Positions 36,097-45,614 of a DNA stretch of 64,000 bases are shown here, piece by piece; the first letter of the stretch is position 1, and every line of letters starts with the position of its first letter. Made by a program: the position numbers and the translations under genes. The stretch is from Pseudomonas reactans (lineage in GTDB: Bacteria > Pseudomonadota > Gammaproteobacteria > Pseudomonadales > Pseudomonadaceae). The stretch lies in contig NZ_JACAPG010000005.1 of assembly GCF_013385825.1 (NCBI RefSeq), positions 90,103 through 154,102 of the forward strand, written 5' to 3'. The notes under the pieces are model-generated. The model ran no database searches and had not been told where the DNA came from. It saw only the letters and a program-made list of their open reading frames with translations.

Positions 36097-36446
36097 CAGA
36101 GGGTAATCACCTGGTCGTAACGGTCAATCAATTGGGAAATAGCATCGTTGCTCAACGGTTGCGCCTCGGTGGGCGGCGTCAAGCCGCGCACGGCCATGCT
36201 GTGGCGGCAGACAAATACATCGTCGATGCCGAACAGCCCCAATGCCTGCAGGTTGGCACTGAGGTCCTTTTGTTGGACGGCTTTGGCGTTCTGGTGCGCA
36301 GCGAGCTGGAACACGCCGTCATCCATGAACAGCAAGCCGATGGGCAGATCGAACGCGCCACCGGCCAGCACAATATCCAGCGCTTCCCGTGCGCTCGGCC
36401 CGGACCACGGCGCCTGACGGCTGATCACCAATAAGGATTTAGACAT
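36096..36446 (-). CDS. tusC: Sulfurtransferase complex subunit TusC (DsrF family)
   Basis: A 116-residue DsrF-like subunit of the TusBCD sulfur relay. Family features are the SLLVISRQAPWSGPSAREALDIVLAGGAFDLP N-terminal region (read in parts) and VCRHSMAVRGL. The ATG at 36444-36446 is chosen since it starts one base after the tusD stop; a frame five codons longer overlaps tusD. Confidence 0.9.
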   Translation of the reverse strand: MSKSLLVISRQAPWSGPSAREALDIVLAGGAFDLPIGLLFMDDGVFQLAAHQNAKAVQQKDLSANLQALGLFGIDDVFVCRHSMAVRGLTPPTEAQPLSNDAISQLIDRYDQVITL

Positions 36447-36447
36447 C

Positions 36448-36840
36448 TCACGACCCTCCAAAACAGATCAGGCGGTCGGCATCCTGGATCGCATCATGTA
36501 ATTGCCCCAGGCCAGACAGCGCCCAGGGCGCATCCAGATTCACCGCTGTGCGCTGATACCGCGTGGCTTCCTCTTGGTTGAGCACGCCACGGCGTAACGC
36601 AGCGGCAATGCACACCACGCCATCAAGCTGGTGCTGGCTGACAAACTCACGCCATTGGCGGGCGATGTCTTGCTCATCCTGGGGCGCAACGATGTTGTTG
36701 GACGCGCTGTACACGCCATCCTGATAGAAAAACAGCCGCACAATCTCGTGCCCGCCGGCCAGCGCCGCCTGGGCGAACAGCAGGGCGCGGCGCGAGGAGG
36801 GCGCGTGGGCCGCGGAAAACAGGGCAATCGCAAACTTCAT
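36448..36840 (-). CDS. tusD: Sulfurtransferase complex subunit TusD (DsrE family)
   Basis: TusD receives sulfur from TusA and is the catalytic subunit of TusBCD. The 130-residue protein has the DsrE fold pattern MKFAIALFSA ... HEIVRLFFYQDGVYSA, with the active cysteine C77 in VVCIAAALRRG. The ATG at 36838-36840 gives the family N-terminus. It is the first gene of tusDCBE-trpD2 and is divergent from the CoA-transferase gene, with the promoter in 36841-36997. Confidence 0.92.
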   Translation of the reverse strand: MKFAIALFSAAHAPSSRRALLFAQAALAGGHEIVRLFFYQDGVYSASNNIVAPQDEQDIARQWREFVSQHQLDGVVCIAAALRRGVLNQEEATRYQRTAVNLDAPWALSGLGQLHDAIQDADRLICFGGS

Positions 36841-36997
36841 GGAACACTCTGCAAGCAAACGTGGGCCAATGATAAAGCCGCCGCCACGAAAAAGCCCGCC
36901 GTGATCAAAACGGTCACCTTTGCTGACTGTTTCGGCGATTGCCGGAAAGCGCAGGGCTGCCTAGTCTGTGGGCAGTCGAAACGGAAATGGAGTGCCC

Positions 36998-38161
36998 ATG
37001 TCAGGTCCCTTGGCGTCCCTCAAAGTGCTGGATTTTTCCACCCTGCTGCCCGGCCCGTTTGCCTCCCTGATGCTGGCGGACATGGGCGCCGAGGTGCTGC
37101 GTATCGAGTCGCCCACGCGCCTGGACCTGTTGCGGGTGCTACCGCCCCATGATCAGGGCACATCGGCCAGCCACGCCTATCTCAACCGCAATAAACGCAG
37201 CCTGGCGCTGGACCTCAAGCAGGCCGAGGCGCTGGAGATCGTGCGGGCGCTGGTGAAGGACTACGACATCCTGCTCGAACAATTCCGACCGGGGGTGATG
37301 GAGCGTCTGGGTTTGGGTTATGAGGCATTGAAGTCGATCAATCCCCGGCTGATTTATGTGTCGATCACCGGTTATGGCCAGACAGGTCCCTATAAGGACC
37401 GCGCCGGGCACGATATCAACTACCTGGCGTTGGCCGGTGTGGCCAGCTACACCGGGCGCCAGGACAGCGGGCCGCTGCCGTTGGGCGTGCAAGTGGCGGA
37501 CGTGGGCGGTGGTTCGCTGCATGCGGTGGTGGGGTTGCTCGCGGCGGTCATCGCGCGGCAGCAGAGCGGGGTTGGTCAATACCTGGATGTGAGCATGACC
37601 GACTGCTCGTTCAGCCTGAACGCCATGGCCGGCGCGGGTTACCTGGCGTGTGGGGTGGAGCCGGAGCGGGAAAGTCATGTGCTCAATGGCGGCAGCTTTT
37701 ACGATTACTATCGCTCGCGGGATGGGCGCTGGATGTCGGTGGGTAGCCTGGAACCTGGGTTTATGCAGCAACTCTGCGAGGCGCTGGGACGGCCGGAATT
37801 GGCGGCGCTGGGTTTGTCTCCCAAGCTGAAGGTGGCGCTGCAGGTTGAATTTGAGAAGCGCAGCTTTGATGAGCTGTGCGCGTTGTTCGCCGGAGTGGAT
37901 GCGTGCGTGGAGCCGGTGTTGAGCCTGAGTGAGGCGGTGGAGCATCCACAGCTCAAGGCGCGGCAATTGGTCAGCCAGGTGCCACGGGGCGATGGGTCGA
38001 CTCAGGCGCAACTGGCCTGTCCTTTGAAGTTTTCCGAGGGTTTGCCGCCGCCCCGACATATCGGTGCCGAGGTGGGGGCGCACAGTGACGAAGTGCTGGC
38101 GGAGTTGGGATTCAGTGTTCAGCGGATAGACGCCTGGCGAAAAAACGGCACAATTCTGTAG
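36998..38161 (+). CDS. CaiB/BaiF family III CoA-transferase or acyl-CoA racemase
   Basis: This 387-residue protein belongs to CoA-transferase family III. The AGHDINYLALAG (about 131-142) and ADVGGGSLHAVVGLL (about 165-179) segments match the catalytic His and Asp of alpha-methylacyl-CoA racemase, so it may be a racemase or epimerase rather than a transferase. The substrate is unknown. The ATG at 36998 (MSGPLASLKVLDFSTLLPGP) matches the family N-terminus. Its stop codon TAG is formed by the first bases of a REP doublet (38156-38223), so the C-terminus may have been set by REP insertion. Confidence 0.85.
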   Translation: MSGPLASLKVLDFSTLLPGPFASLMLADMGAEVLRIESPTRLDLLRVLPPHDQGTSASHAYLNRNKRSLALDLKQAEALEIVRALVKDYDILLEQFRPGVMERLGLGYEALKSINPRLIYVSITGYGQTGPYKDRAGHDINYLALAGVASYTGRQDSGPLPLGVQVADVGGGSLHAVVGLLAAVIARQQSGVGQYLDVSMTDCSFSLNAMAGAGYLACGVEPERESHVLNGGSFYDYYRSRDGRWMSVGSLEPGFMQQLCEALGRPELAALGLSPKLKVALQVEFEKRSFDELCALFAGVDACVEPVLSLSEAVEHPQLKARQLVSQVPRGDGSTQAQLACPLKFSEGLPPPRHIGAEVGAHSDEVLAELGFSVQRIDAWRKNGTIL

Positions 38162-38223
38162 GAGCCGGCTTGCCGGCGATGGCGATCTTGAGGGCGCCAT
38201 CGCCGGCAAGCCAGCTCCTACAG
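38156..38223. repeat. REP doublet (GTAGGAGCCGG type) overlapping a gene end
   Basis: Inverted 29-base arms (38156-38184 and 38195-38223), with one mismatch, surround a 10-base spacer. The left arm starts before the stop codon of the CoA-transferase gene and supplies its TAG (38159-38161). It is the tightest doublet in the window. Confidence 0.9.
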
Positions 38224-38229
38224 AAGAGG

Positions 38230-38724
38230 TCACTCCACCCGCGTTTCCCCAGTAAACACCAAGGTTTGCCGGCACCGCCTGCACAAATACCGCCGCCCCT
38301 GAGCCACCATGCCATGGCGTTGTGACGAGAACGGAAAGTCACTGTCCGCACACGGGCATCGGTAGATATAACGGGTCACTTGGCGACGCTTCACTTCATA
38401 GGTGTGGCAACGGTCCGGCGGCAGTTCGTAAACCCCGCGCATGATCAATTGCCATTCCTCACCATGGGGCTGGATGCGTTCACCAAACAATTGGTGGGCA
38501 ATCAGGTGCGCCACTTCATGGGCCACGGTCTGTTTCAGGAAGTGTTGGCTGTTTTCACGGTACAACTGTGGGTTGAAACGCAGCAGGTTCTCGTGCAAAT
38601 GCGCGACACCGGCCTTCTGGCCCCGCAGCTTGAGGCTGACCTGGGGGCGTTTGAAGCTTCGTTTGAAAAAGGATTCGGCTTGTAGGAAACAATCTTCGAC
38701 GCGGGTATTGAGTTGCTCGGGCAT
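38230..38724 (-). CDS. sprT: SprT-family zinc metalloprotein
   Basis: The 164-residue product has the SprT-like zinc-protease motif HEVAH (in TVAHEVAHLIAHQLFG, about residues 66-81) and a C-terminal zinc ribbon (cysteines in YRCPCADSDF and LCRRCRQTL). Relatives include SPRTN, which degrades DNA-protein crosslinks; the bacterial role is unsettled. The ATG at 38722-38724 (MPEQLNTRVEDC) is chosen; an ATG three codons upstream (38733) is possible. It is downstream of a REP doublet and convergent with the CoA-transferase gene. Confidence 0.88.
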   Translation of the reverse strand: MPEQLNTRVEDCFLQAESFFKRSFKRPQVSLKLRGQKAGVAHLHENLLRFNPQLYRENSQHFLKQTVAHEVAHLIAHQLFGERIQPHGEEWQLIMRGVYELPPDRCHTYEVKRRQVTRYIYRCPCADSDFPFSSQRHGMVAQGRRYLCRRCRQTLVFTGETRVE

Positions 38725-38852
38725 GCTGACCATATCTCCAGAGACGCCCAGTATGCCGCAAAGCTGGGTGTTTCCGAATCTGTCAGGCGCCGAATGGTCA
38801 TGCATGATGCACAAAGCCACCTTGCGGTGGCTTTGCCTAGGGTTTTAAACGG

Positions 38853-39455
38853 TCAGTTGGTGTAGATCGGGCCCACGCCCAGCCCCCAGACGATCACGGT
38901 AAACGCCATGATTGCCACCAGTACCACCAGGCCCACGGCCAGTACCGAGCTGGAAAATAGAAAGCCTTCATCCGGATCGATGTTCATGAAGGTCGGCAGC
39001 CCCACATAAAGTAAGTACACCGTGTAGCAAATGGCCGCCGTGCCCACGACCATGCCCAGCCACATATGCGGATACAGTGCGGCCAGCCCACCGATAAACA
39101 GCGGCGTAGCGGTGTAGGTGGCAAAGGCCACGCAGCGTGCCATGCTGGGGTTGGCGTCGTAGGTGCGCGCCATCCAGTGAATGAACGCACCCATCACCGC
39201 CACGCCACCGAGCATGGCAGCGTAGGACATGATGGTCATCCACAAGGCGCTTTCCTGGGTCAGCATCACTGGCGCACGGTTGCCGATGACCCAGCCAACC
39301 TGGGTGGTGCCGATAAAGGCGGAAACGGCGGGGATCGCCGCGAGAATCAAGGTGTGAGTGAGGTACATGTGGCCGATGCTTTCTTCTTTATCGCCACGGA
39401 TTTCCCGCCATTCCTGGTCGGGATGGGTAAACAGCCCCACGACGTGATGGATCAT
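38853..39455 (-). CDS. Yip1-family inner-membrane protein
   Basis: A 200-residue membrane protein with about five hydrophobic segments starting near residue 35. The N-terminal MIHHVVGLFTHPDQEWREIR is typical of bacterial Yip1-domain proteins. The function is unknown. The ATG at 39453-39455 has AGGAG at good spacing; the longer frame to 39791 runs through a REP element and is rejected. It is transcribed away from ttcA. Confidence 0.82.
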   Translation of the reverse strand: MIHHVVGLFTHPDQEWREIRGDKEESIGHMYLTHTLILAAIPAVSAFIGTTQVGWVIGNRAPVMLTQESALWMTIMSYAAMLGGVAVMGAFIHWMARTYDANPSMARCVAFATYTATPLFIGGLAALYPHMWLGMVVGTAAICYTVYLLYVGLPTFMNIDPDEGFLFSSSVLAVGLVVLVAIMAFTVIVWGLGVGPIYTN

Positions 39456-39796
39456 GCCAGTCACTCCTGTCGTTATTACCATCGCCCCCCATCGGAGCGC
39501 CCACGGGCCAAATGGCCTCAGAGGTCTGGATAGATGTGCGACCTCTAGTCGCAGTATAGGAAGTGATGACCTGAATAACTGTAGGGCCTTTAGAGCAAAT
39601 TGCGCTGTAAACATTGGGCTTAATCGCGGCGGGGTCTTTGTAGGAGCCGGCTTGCCGGCGATTGCGGTATAAAGTGCCACCAAGGTGTGGCGGCCACCGC
39701 GATCGCTGGCAAGCCAGCTCCTACAATGGAACTCGCTGGTTCTTATCGGTAAAATGCTGCGCTTTTCGTCACACACCTCTAGCGGATCCAAGCGCC
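39456..39796. other. Divergent region between the Yip1-family gene and ttcA
   Basis: This 341-base gap holds the starts of two divergent transcripts and a REP doublet at 39639-39725. A TATAGG-like box (39553-39560) might serve one promoter, but no pair of boxes is convincing. No gene was seen. Confidence 0.4.
39639..39725. repeat. REP doublet (GTAGGAGCCGG type, diverged right arm)
   Basis: Arms at 39639-39662 and 39701-39725 form an inverted pair. The right arm carries changes (GATCGCTGGCAAGCCAGC) from the GCCGGCAAGCCGGC consensus, including a compensating change that keeps its own internal palindrome. Confidence 0.85.
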
Positions 39797-40621
39797 ATGG
39801 GCACTCTTACGGTCAACCAGAACAAACTGCAAAAACGCCTGCGTCGCCTGGCCGGTGAAGCGGTCGCCGATTTCAACATGATCGAGGACGGCGACAAGGT
39901 CATGGTCTGCCTCTCCGGCGGCAAAGACAGTTACACCATGCTCGACGTGCTGCTGCACCTGCAAAAGGTCGCGCCGATCAGGTTCGAGATCGTCGCCGTC
40001 AACATGGACCAGAAACAACCGGGCTTCCCTGAGCATGTGCTGCCGGCCTATCTCAAGGAGTTGGGCGTCGAGTACCACATCGTCGAGAAAGATACCTACT
40101 CGGTGGTCAAGGAGCTGATTCCGGAAGGCAAGACCACGTGCTCGCTGTGCTCGCGCCTGCGCCGTGGCACGCTGTACACCTTCGCGGATGAAATCGGCGC
40201 GACCAAGATGGCCCTGGGTCACCACCGCGACGATATCGTTGAGACCTTCTTCCTCAATATGTTCTTCAACGGCTCGCTCAAGGCCATGCCGCCCAAGTTG
40301 CGCGCCGATGACGGGCGTAACGTGGTGATCCGCCCGCTGGCGTATTGCAACGAGAAGGACATCCAGGCCTACTCCGACTTCAAGCAGTTCCCGATCATCC
40401 CGTGCAACCTGTGCGGCTCCCAGGAGAACCTGCAACGCCAGGTGGTCAAGGACATGCTGGTGGACTGGGAGCGCAAGACCCCGGGCCGTACCGAAAGCAT
40501 CTTCCGCAGCCTGCAGAATGTGCAGCCGTCGCAGTTGGCTGACCGCAACCTGTTCGACTTCACCAGCCTGAAAATCGATGAGACTGCCGCCTCGCGTTTC
40601 GTCAATGTGGTGAACCTCTGA
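39797..40621 (+). CDS. ttcA: tRNA 2-thiocytidine(32) synthetase TtcA
   Basis: TtcA is a 4Fe-4S, PP-loop ATPase that thiolates C32 of certain tRNAs. The 274 residues include the PP-loop SGGKDS (40-45), the CSLC pair (C114, C117) and a third/fourth cysteine pair CNLC (C202, C205) in [14 protein letters not shown]. The ATG at 39797 ([17 protein letters not shown]) fits the family; the frame extends upstream only through the REP element. It adds to the tRNA sulfur-modification genes in this window (mnmA, tusDCBE). Confidence 0.95.
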   Translation: MGTLTVNQNKLQKRLRRLAGEAVADFNMIEDGDKVMVCLSGGKDSYTMLDVLLHLQKVAPIRFEIVAVNMDQKQPGFPEHVLPAYLKELGVEYHIVEKDTYSVVKELIPEGKTTCSLCSRLRRGTLYTFADEIGATKMALGHHRDDIVETFFLNMFFNGSLKAMPPKLRADDGRNVVIRPLAYCNEKDIQAYSDFKQFPIIPCNLCGSQENLQRQVVKDMLVDWERKTPGRTESIFRSLQNVQPSQLADRNLFDFTSLKIDETAASRFVNVVNL

Positions 40622-40642
40622 GCTGTTTCAACGCTCTGACAC

Positions 40643-40665
40643 ACGGCGCTCGCGGGCGCCGTTTT
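40643..40665 (+). terminator. Terminator of ttcA
   Basis: The stem ACGGCGC / GCGCCGT with a six-base loop is followed by TTTT, about 20 bases after the ttcA stop codon. Confidence 0.75.
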
Positions 40666-40688
40666 CAATTCAATTCCCAGGAGAGGGC

Positions 40689-41360
40689 ATGCGCGATTAC
40701 AAGTGGCTGCACGAATATTGTCTGAACCGCTTCGGTTCGGCGGCCGAGTTGGAAGCCCATCTGCCTGTAGCCAAGACCCCGGCGCAACTGCGCAAGATCA
40801 GCGATGATCGCTACCTGTCGACCCTGGCGCTGCGTGTGTTTCGTGCGGGCTTGAAGCACAGCGTGGTGGATGCCAAGTGGCCGGCGTTCGAAAAGGTGTT
40901 TTTCGGCTTCGACCCGGAAAAAGTCGTGCTGATGGGCGCCGAGCATCTGGAGCGGCTGATGCAGGACACCAGCATCATCCGGCATTTGGGCAAGCTCAAG
41001 AGCGTGCCGCGCAATGCGCAGATGATCCTCGACATCGAGCAGGAGAAGGGCAGCTTCGGCGCGTTTATCGCCGATTGGCCGGTGACTGATATCGTCGGGC
41101 TATGGAAGTACCTGAGCAAGCACGGCCATCAACTTGGCGGGCTGTCAGCGCCGCGCTTCTTGCGCATGGTCGGCAAGGACACTTTTGTGCCGAGTTATGA
41201 CGTGGTGGCGGCGCTGAACGCGCAGAAGATCGTCGACAAGGCACCGACCAGCCTGCGCGACCTGGCGACGGTGCAGGGCGCGTTCAACCAGTGGCACGCC
41301 GAGAGTGGGCGGCCGATGTGCCAGTTGTCGATGATGTTGGCGTACACCGTCAATCACTAA
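40689..41360 (+). CDS. Divergent DNA-3-methyladenine glycosylase I (Tag) family protein
   Basis: The 223-residue protein aligns with Escherichia coli Tag in the central helix-hairpin region: FDPEKVVLMGAEHLERLMQD and IIRHLGKLKSVPRNAQ correspond to FDPVKVAAMQEEDVERLVQD and IIRHRGKIQAIIGNAR. However, the N-terminal CGW motif and both Zn-binding cysteines of Tag are absent. By my alignment the base-recognition Glu38 and Trp46 positions read Arg and His (LALRVFRAGLKH). It may therefore recognise a different lesion or be inactive. The ATG at 40689 follows GGAGAG. Confidence 0.75.
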   Translation: MRDYKWLHEYCLNRFGSAAELEAHLPVAKTPAQLRKISDDRYLSTLALRVFRAGLKHSVVDAKWPAFEKVFFGFDPEKVVLMGAEHLERLMQDTSIIRHLGKLKSVPRNAQMILDIEQEKGSFGAFIADWPVTDIVGLWKYLSKHGHQLGGLSAPRFLRMVGKDTFVPSYDVVAALNAQKIVDKAPTSLRDLATVQGAFNQWHAESGRPMCQLSMMLAYTVNH

Positions 41361-41370
41361 CCGCTTTTAC

Positions 41371-41504
41371 TGTGGCGAGCGGGCTTGCCCCGCGTTGGGC
41401 TGCGAAGCAGCCCTAATTCTGCTATCGCATTTTTTCAGATGGATGCCATCGTCTGTTTTTGGGGCCGCTGCGCAGCCCAACGCGGGGCAAGCCCGCTCGC
41501 CACA
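41371..41504. repeat. Long inverted repeat (TGTGGCGAGCGGGCTTGCCCCGCG class)
   Basis: Arms of about 43 bases (41371-41413 and 41461-41504) are inverted copies, with 34 bases perfect, around a 47-base AT-richer spacer. Each arm holds a REP-type palindrome plus the extension TTGGGCTGCG. It lies between convergent genes and may also act in termination. Confidence 0.88.
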
Positions 41505-41512
41505 ACGCTAGG

Positions 41513-42865
<1,353 letters not shown>

Positions 42866-42980
42866 GTGCGGGTCGCATCTTGCGTAAGGTGGCGGGTATT
42901 CTACCCGCGCAGCGACCTGTCCTTAAACCGTAAGAGGCGATAGGTCGCAGCCAACGTTCATTTTTGCGAAGGATTACCCC

Positions 42981-43442
42981 ATGACAAGGCGACTGATCGG
43001 TGCATTGGCGATCATCACAACCCTGCTGCTCAGCGGCTGCGGTAACGATTACGGCGTTGACCAATATGGCAAGAAGGTGGCTGCCGAACGCTTGGACAAG
43101 CAGTGGCTGGTGGTCAACTACTGGGCCGAATGGTGTGGCCCGTGCCGCACGGAAATCCCCGAGCTGAATGCCTTGGCCGAGCAACTGAAGGCGCAGAACG
43201 TGGGCGTATTCGGGGTCAACTTCGACAACGTGCAAGGCGAAGAGCTGAAAGCCGCCAGCGATAAGCTGGGCATCAAGTTCACGGTGCTGGCGCAGAATCC
43301 GGAAGAGATTTTCGATATTCCACGCAGCGAAGCCTTGCCGGTGACCTACATCATCGATGACAAGGGCAAGGTGCGTGAGACGTTGATGGGCGAGCAGACG
43401 GCGGACGGGGTGTTGGCCAAGCTCAAAGCTCTGAAGGGCTGA
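42981..43442 (+). CDS. Thioredoxin-like (TlpA) lipoprotein
   Basis: The 153-residue product has a lipoprotein signal peptide with lipobox LLSGC (lipidated C20) and a thioredoxin fold with the redox motif WCGPC. It should be a membrane-anchored periplasmic disulfide reductase or oxidoreductase. The partner is unknown. The ATG at 42981 follows a GAAGGA site. The gene is monocistronic and divergent from arsC. Confidence 0.9.
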   Translation: MTRRLIGALAIITTLLLSGCGNDYGVDQYGKKVAAERLDKQWLVVNYWAEWCGPCRTEIPELNALAEQLKAQNVGVFGVNFDNVQGEELKAASDKLGIKFTVLAQNPEEIFDIPRSEALPVTYIIDDKGKVRETLMGEQTADGVLAKLKALKG

Positions 43443-43452
43443 CACGCTTTTA

Positions 43453-43554
43453 CTGTAGGAGCGAGCTTGCTCGCGAAGAACGTCAACGATAACGCGTTTA
43501 TTCTGGTCACGCGCGTTGTCCTTTGGTTCTTTGCGAGCAAGCTCGCTCCTACAG
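43453..43554. repeat. REP doublet (GTAGGAGCGAGC type) with conserved spacer
   Basis: Inverted arms at 43453-43477 and 43530-43554 (one mismatch) surround a 52-base spacer. The spacer shares CGTCAACGATAACGC and GCGTTGTCCTTTGGTTCT-like sequence with the doublet at 23437-23538, so the two are copies of one composite element. Confidence 0.9.
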
Positions 43555-43565
43555 TGGAAGGAGGA

Positions 43566-43970
43566 TCAGCCTTCTTCAAGCCATAGGCGAATCGGCTTGC
43601 CCTCGGCCGGCCAGAATCGCGTCTGTTCGATCGGCGAGATGTCCCAGCGCTGTACACCCTGCAGGGCCTGGAAGAAGCGGTGTTCCTGCTCCATCAAGGC
43701 CTCGGCGCAGAGTTTGCGGGTGCTGCCGATCTGGCCGAAGCTGAGTTTTTCGCCGTCGACGGTGTAGGGCGCGAACCAGTGGTTGCAGCCGCCGTTGCCG
43801 TAGGCACGGCCATCGGCGCCGAGGGTAACGGTCAGGTGCGCGTAGTCCATCAGCGGCCGTTCACCAATCCATTCCACCACGTAGCTGTGATCCTGCTTGA
43901 GCTTGACCGCGTCCCCGGCGCAACCCGTCAGGGCCGCCCCGACGGCGGCGAGCAGAAGCAGGCCTCTCAT
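43566..43970 (-). CDS. META-domain lipoprotein
   Basis: The 134-residue protein starts with a lipoprotein signal (lipobox LTGC, lipidated C17) and continues as a META-domain protein, with GRAYGNGGCNHWFAPYTVDG and ALMEQEHRFFQAL typical of the HslJ family. HslJ-like proteins are linked to novobiocin and heat response in Escherichia coli; the role here is unknown. The ATG at 43968-43970 overlaps the upstream gene's stop codon (ATGA). Confidence 0.85.
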   Translation of the reverse strand: MRGLLLLAAVGAALTGCAGDAVKLKQDHSYVVEWIGERPLMDYAHLTVTLGADGRAYGNGGCNHWFAPYTVDGEKLSFGQIGSTRKLCAEALMEQEHRFFQALQGVQRWDISPIEQTRFWPAEGKPIRLWLEEG

Positions 43971-44407
43971 TGCGCGGCCTGCTGGCATTTCGGGCAGCGG
44001 TGCTTGTCGCCCTCGCTGGCCCAGCCCAATTCGGCAATGCGCGCGTTAGCGGCGGGTTGCAGCGGCGCTTTGGTCAGCTTGGTTTCCACCGCGAATTCAA
44101 ACTCCAACACCGCATCGCAGCTGTCGCAGTTGACCTTCCAGGTGTGAATCTCCAGCTCGCCGAACTTCGGCCCCTGGGCCATGGCGACCCACTGGCCCGC
44201 CGGGCGGATGGAGTAGCGCGCATCACCTTCGACGGTGAGGCGCATCGACAGGGTTTTACTGCCGCGCAGGGAGACGATCAAAACGTCGCCATGCTTGATC
44301 GAACCCCCATTGCCAGTGACCTGGTAACGGCCCGGCACCAGGGCGCGGCATTCGATCAGGGTGTGTTGCGGGCTCAGCAAACTGAAGCGGAAATCGTGTT
44401 CGGCCAT
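43967..44407 (-). CDS. Unknown protein with a four-cysteine (zinc-ribbon-like) motif
   Basis: I do not recognise the family. The 146-residue product has a beta-rich N-terminal part (HDFRFSLLSPQHTLIECRAL, then VTGNGGSIKHGDVLIVSLRG). Two CxxC pairs, CDSC (about residue 95) and CPKC (about residue 140), could bind zinc. No signal peptide is present. It overlaps the META lipoprotein gene by four bases, so the two are probably made together. The ATG at 44405-44407 (MAEHDFRFSLL) is the likely start. Confidence 0.7.
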   Translation of the reverse strand: MAEHDFRFSLLSPQHTLIECRALVPGRYQVTGNGGSIKHGDVLIVSLRGSKTLSMRLTVEGDARYSIRPAGQWVAMAQGPKFGELEIHTWKVNCDSCDAVLEFEFAVETKLTKAPLQPAANARIAELGWASEGDKHRCPKCQQAAQ

Positions 44408-44478
44408 GGATCCTCCAAATAGGCGCGGCATCCTATCACGGGTGCTGGCTCATCATGAGCCTGGTATGTGACCGCTGA

Positions 44479-45468
44479 TCATCCCTCGACGAGGTTCTGC
44501 GCCCGCCCATTGGCCCAGGCCGCAATGTTGGCCAGGGTAGTACCGGCAATCGCTGCCAGGGCTTCGCGGGTAAGAAACGCCTGGTGGGCGGTGATGATCA
44601 CGTTGGGGAAGGTCAGCAGGCGGGCGAGTACGTCGTCCTGTAGGGGCAGGTCGGAGCGGTCTTCGAAGAACAGCTGGGCTTCTTCTTCATACACATCCAG
44701 TCCCAGGTAGCCGAGCTGACCGTCCTTGAGCGCTTCGATCAGCGCCGGCGTGTCGACCAGCCCGCCGCGACCGGTGTTGATCAGCATCGCGCCTGGCTGC
44801 ATCTGCGCCAGGGAACGGGCGTTGATCAAGTGCTTGCTGTCGGCGGTCAGCGGGCAATGCAGGCTGATGATCTGCGCCTGGGCCAGCAGTTCGGGCAGGC
44901 TCACGTAGCGCGCTTCCAGGGCCTGCACTTGCGGGTTGGGGAAGGGGTCGTAGGCGAGTAACCGGCAACCGAAGCCGGCCATGATTTTGGCGAAGGTGGC
45001 ACCGATCTGCCCGGTGCCGACCACGCCGACGGTCTTGCCCACCAGGTCGAAACCGGTGAGGCCGTGCAGGCTGAAATCACCGTCGCGGGTGCGGTTATAA
45101 GCGCGGTGCAGGCGACGGTTGAGGGCGAGGATCAGCGCGACCGCATGCTCGGCCACCGCATGGGGCGAATACGCCGGCACGCGCACGATGGTCAGGCCCA
45201 GCTGTTTGGCGGCGGCCAGGTCCACATGGTTGTAGCCCGCCGAACGCAGCGCGATCAACCGCGTGCCGCCCTTGGCCAGGTGCTCCAGGACCGGGGCGCT
45301 GAGGTCGTCGTTGATAAAGGCGCAGACCACTTCGTGATGCTCGGCAAGGGCCACGGTGTCGAGGTTGAGGCGGGCGGGCTGGAACTGCAGTTCCAGGCCG
45401 GGCGGCAGGGGTTCGCCGAGAAAACTGTCGCGGTCGTAGGTCTGGCTGCTGAAAAGAATGACGCGCAT
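44479..45468 (-). CDS. ldhA: D-lactate dehydrogenase (NAD-dependent 2-hydroxyacid dehydrogenase)
   Basis: The 329-residue protein belongs to the D-isomer 2-hydroxyacid dehydrogenases. It shows the NAD fold GVVGTGQIG (about 147-155), the substrate arginine in NTGRGGLVDT and the catalytic histidine in ITAHQAFLT. LdhA reduces pyruvate to D-lactate during oxygen limitation. The ATG at 45466-45468 gives MRVILFSSQTYD. It lies beside gacS, an order shared with P. aeruginosa as I recall. Confidence 0.93.
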   Translation of the reverse strand: MRVILFSSQTYDRDSFLGEPLPPGLELQFQPARLNLDTVALAEHHEVVCAFINDDLSAPVLEHLAKGGTRLIALRSAGYNHVDLAAAKQLGLTIVRVPAYSPHAVAEHAVALILALNRRLHRAYNRTRDGDFSLHGLTGFDLVGKTVGVVGTGQIGATFAKIMAGFGCRLLAYDPFPNPQVQALEARYVSLPELLAQAQIISLHCPLTADSKHLINARSLAQMQPGAMLINTGRGGLVDTPALIEALKDGQLGYLGLDVYEEEAQLFFEDRSDLPLQDDVLARLLTFPNVIITAHQAFLTREALAAIAGTTLANIAAWANGRAQNLVEG

Positions 45469-45507
45469 GGAAAAGCTCCCTGCAATTCAAGAGTTGGGAT
45501 AAGTCCC

Positions 45508-45607
45508 CTGTAGGAGCGGGCTTGCCCGCGAAAAACGCCAGGACAGCACGTTTCTACAGGCACCCGTGTAATCGTTGACGACCTTCGCGGGCAAGCCCGC
45601 TCCTACA
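45508..45607. repeat. REP doublet (GTAGGAGCGGGC type)
   Basis: Inverted arms at 45508-45532 and 45584-45607 surround a 51-base spacer. Read in reverse, the spacer contains CGTCAACGAT, also found in the doublets at 23437-23538 and 43453-43554. It lies between ldhA and the end of gacS. Confidence 0.88.
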
Positions 45608-45614
45608 AGGGCGT

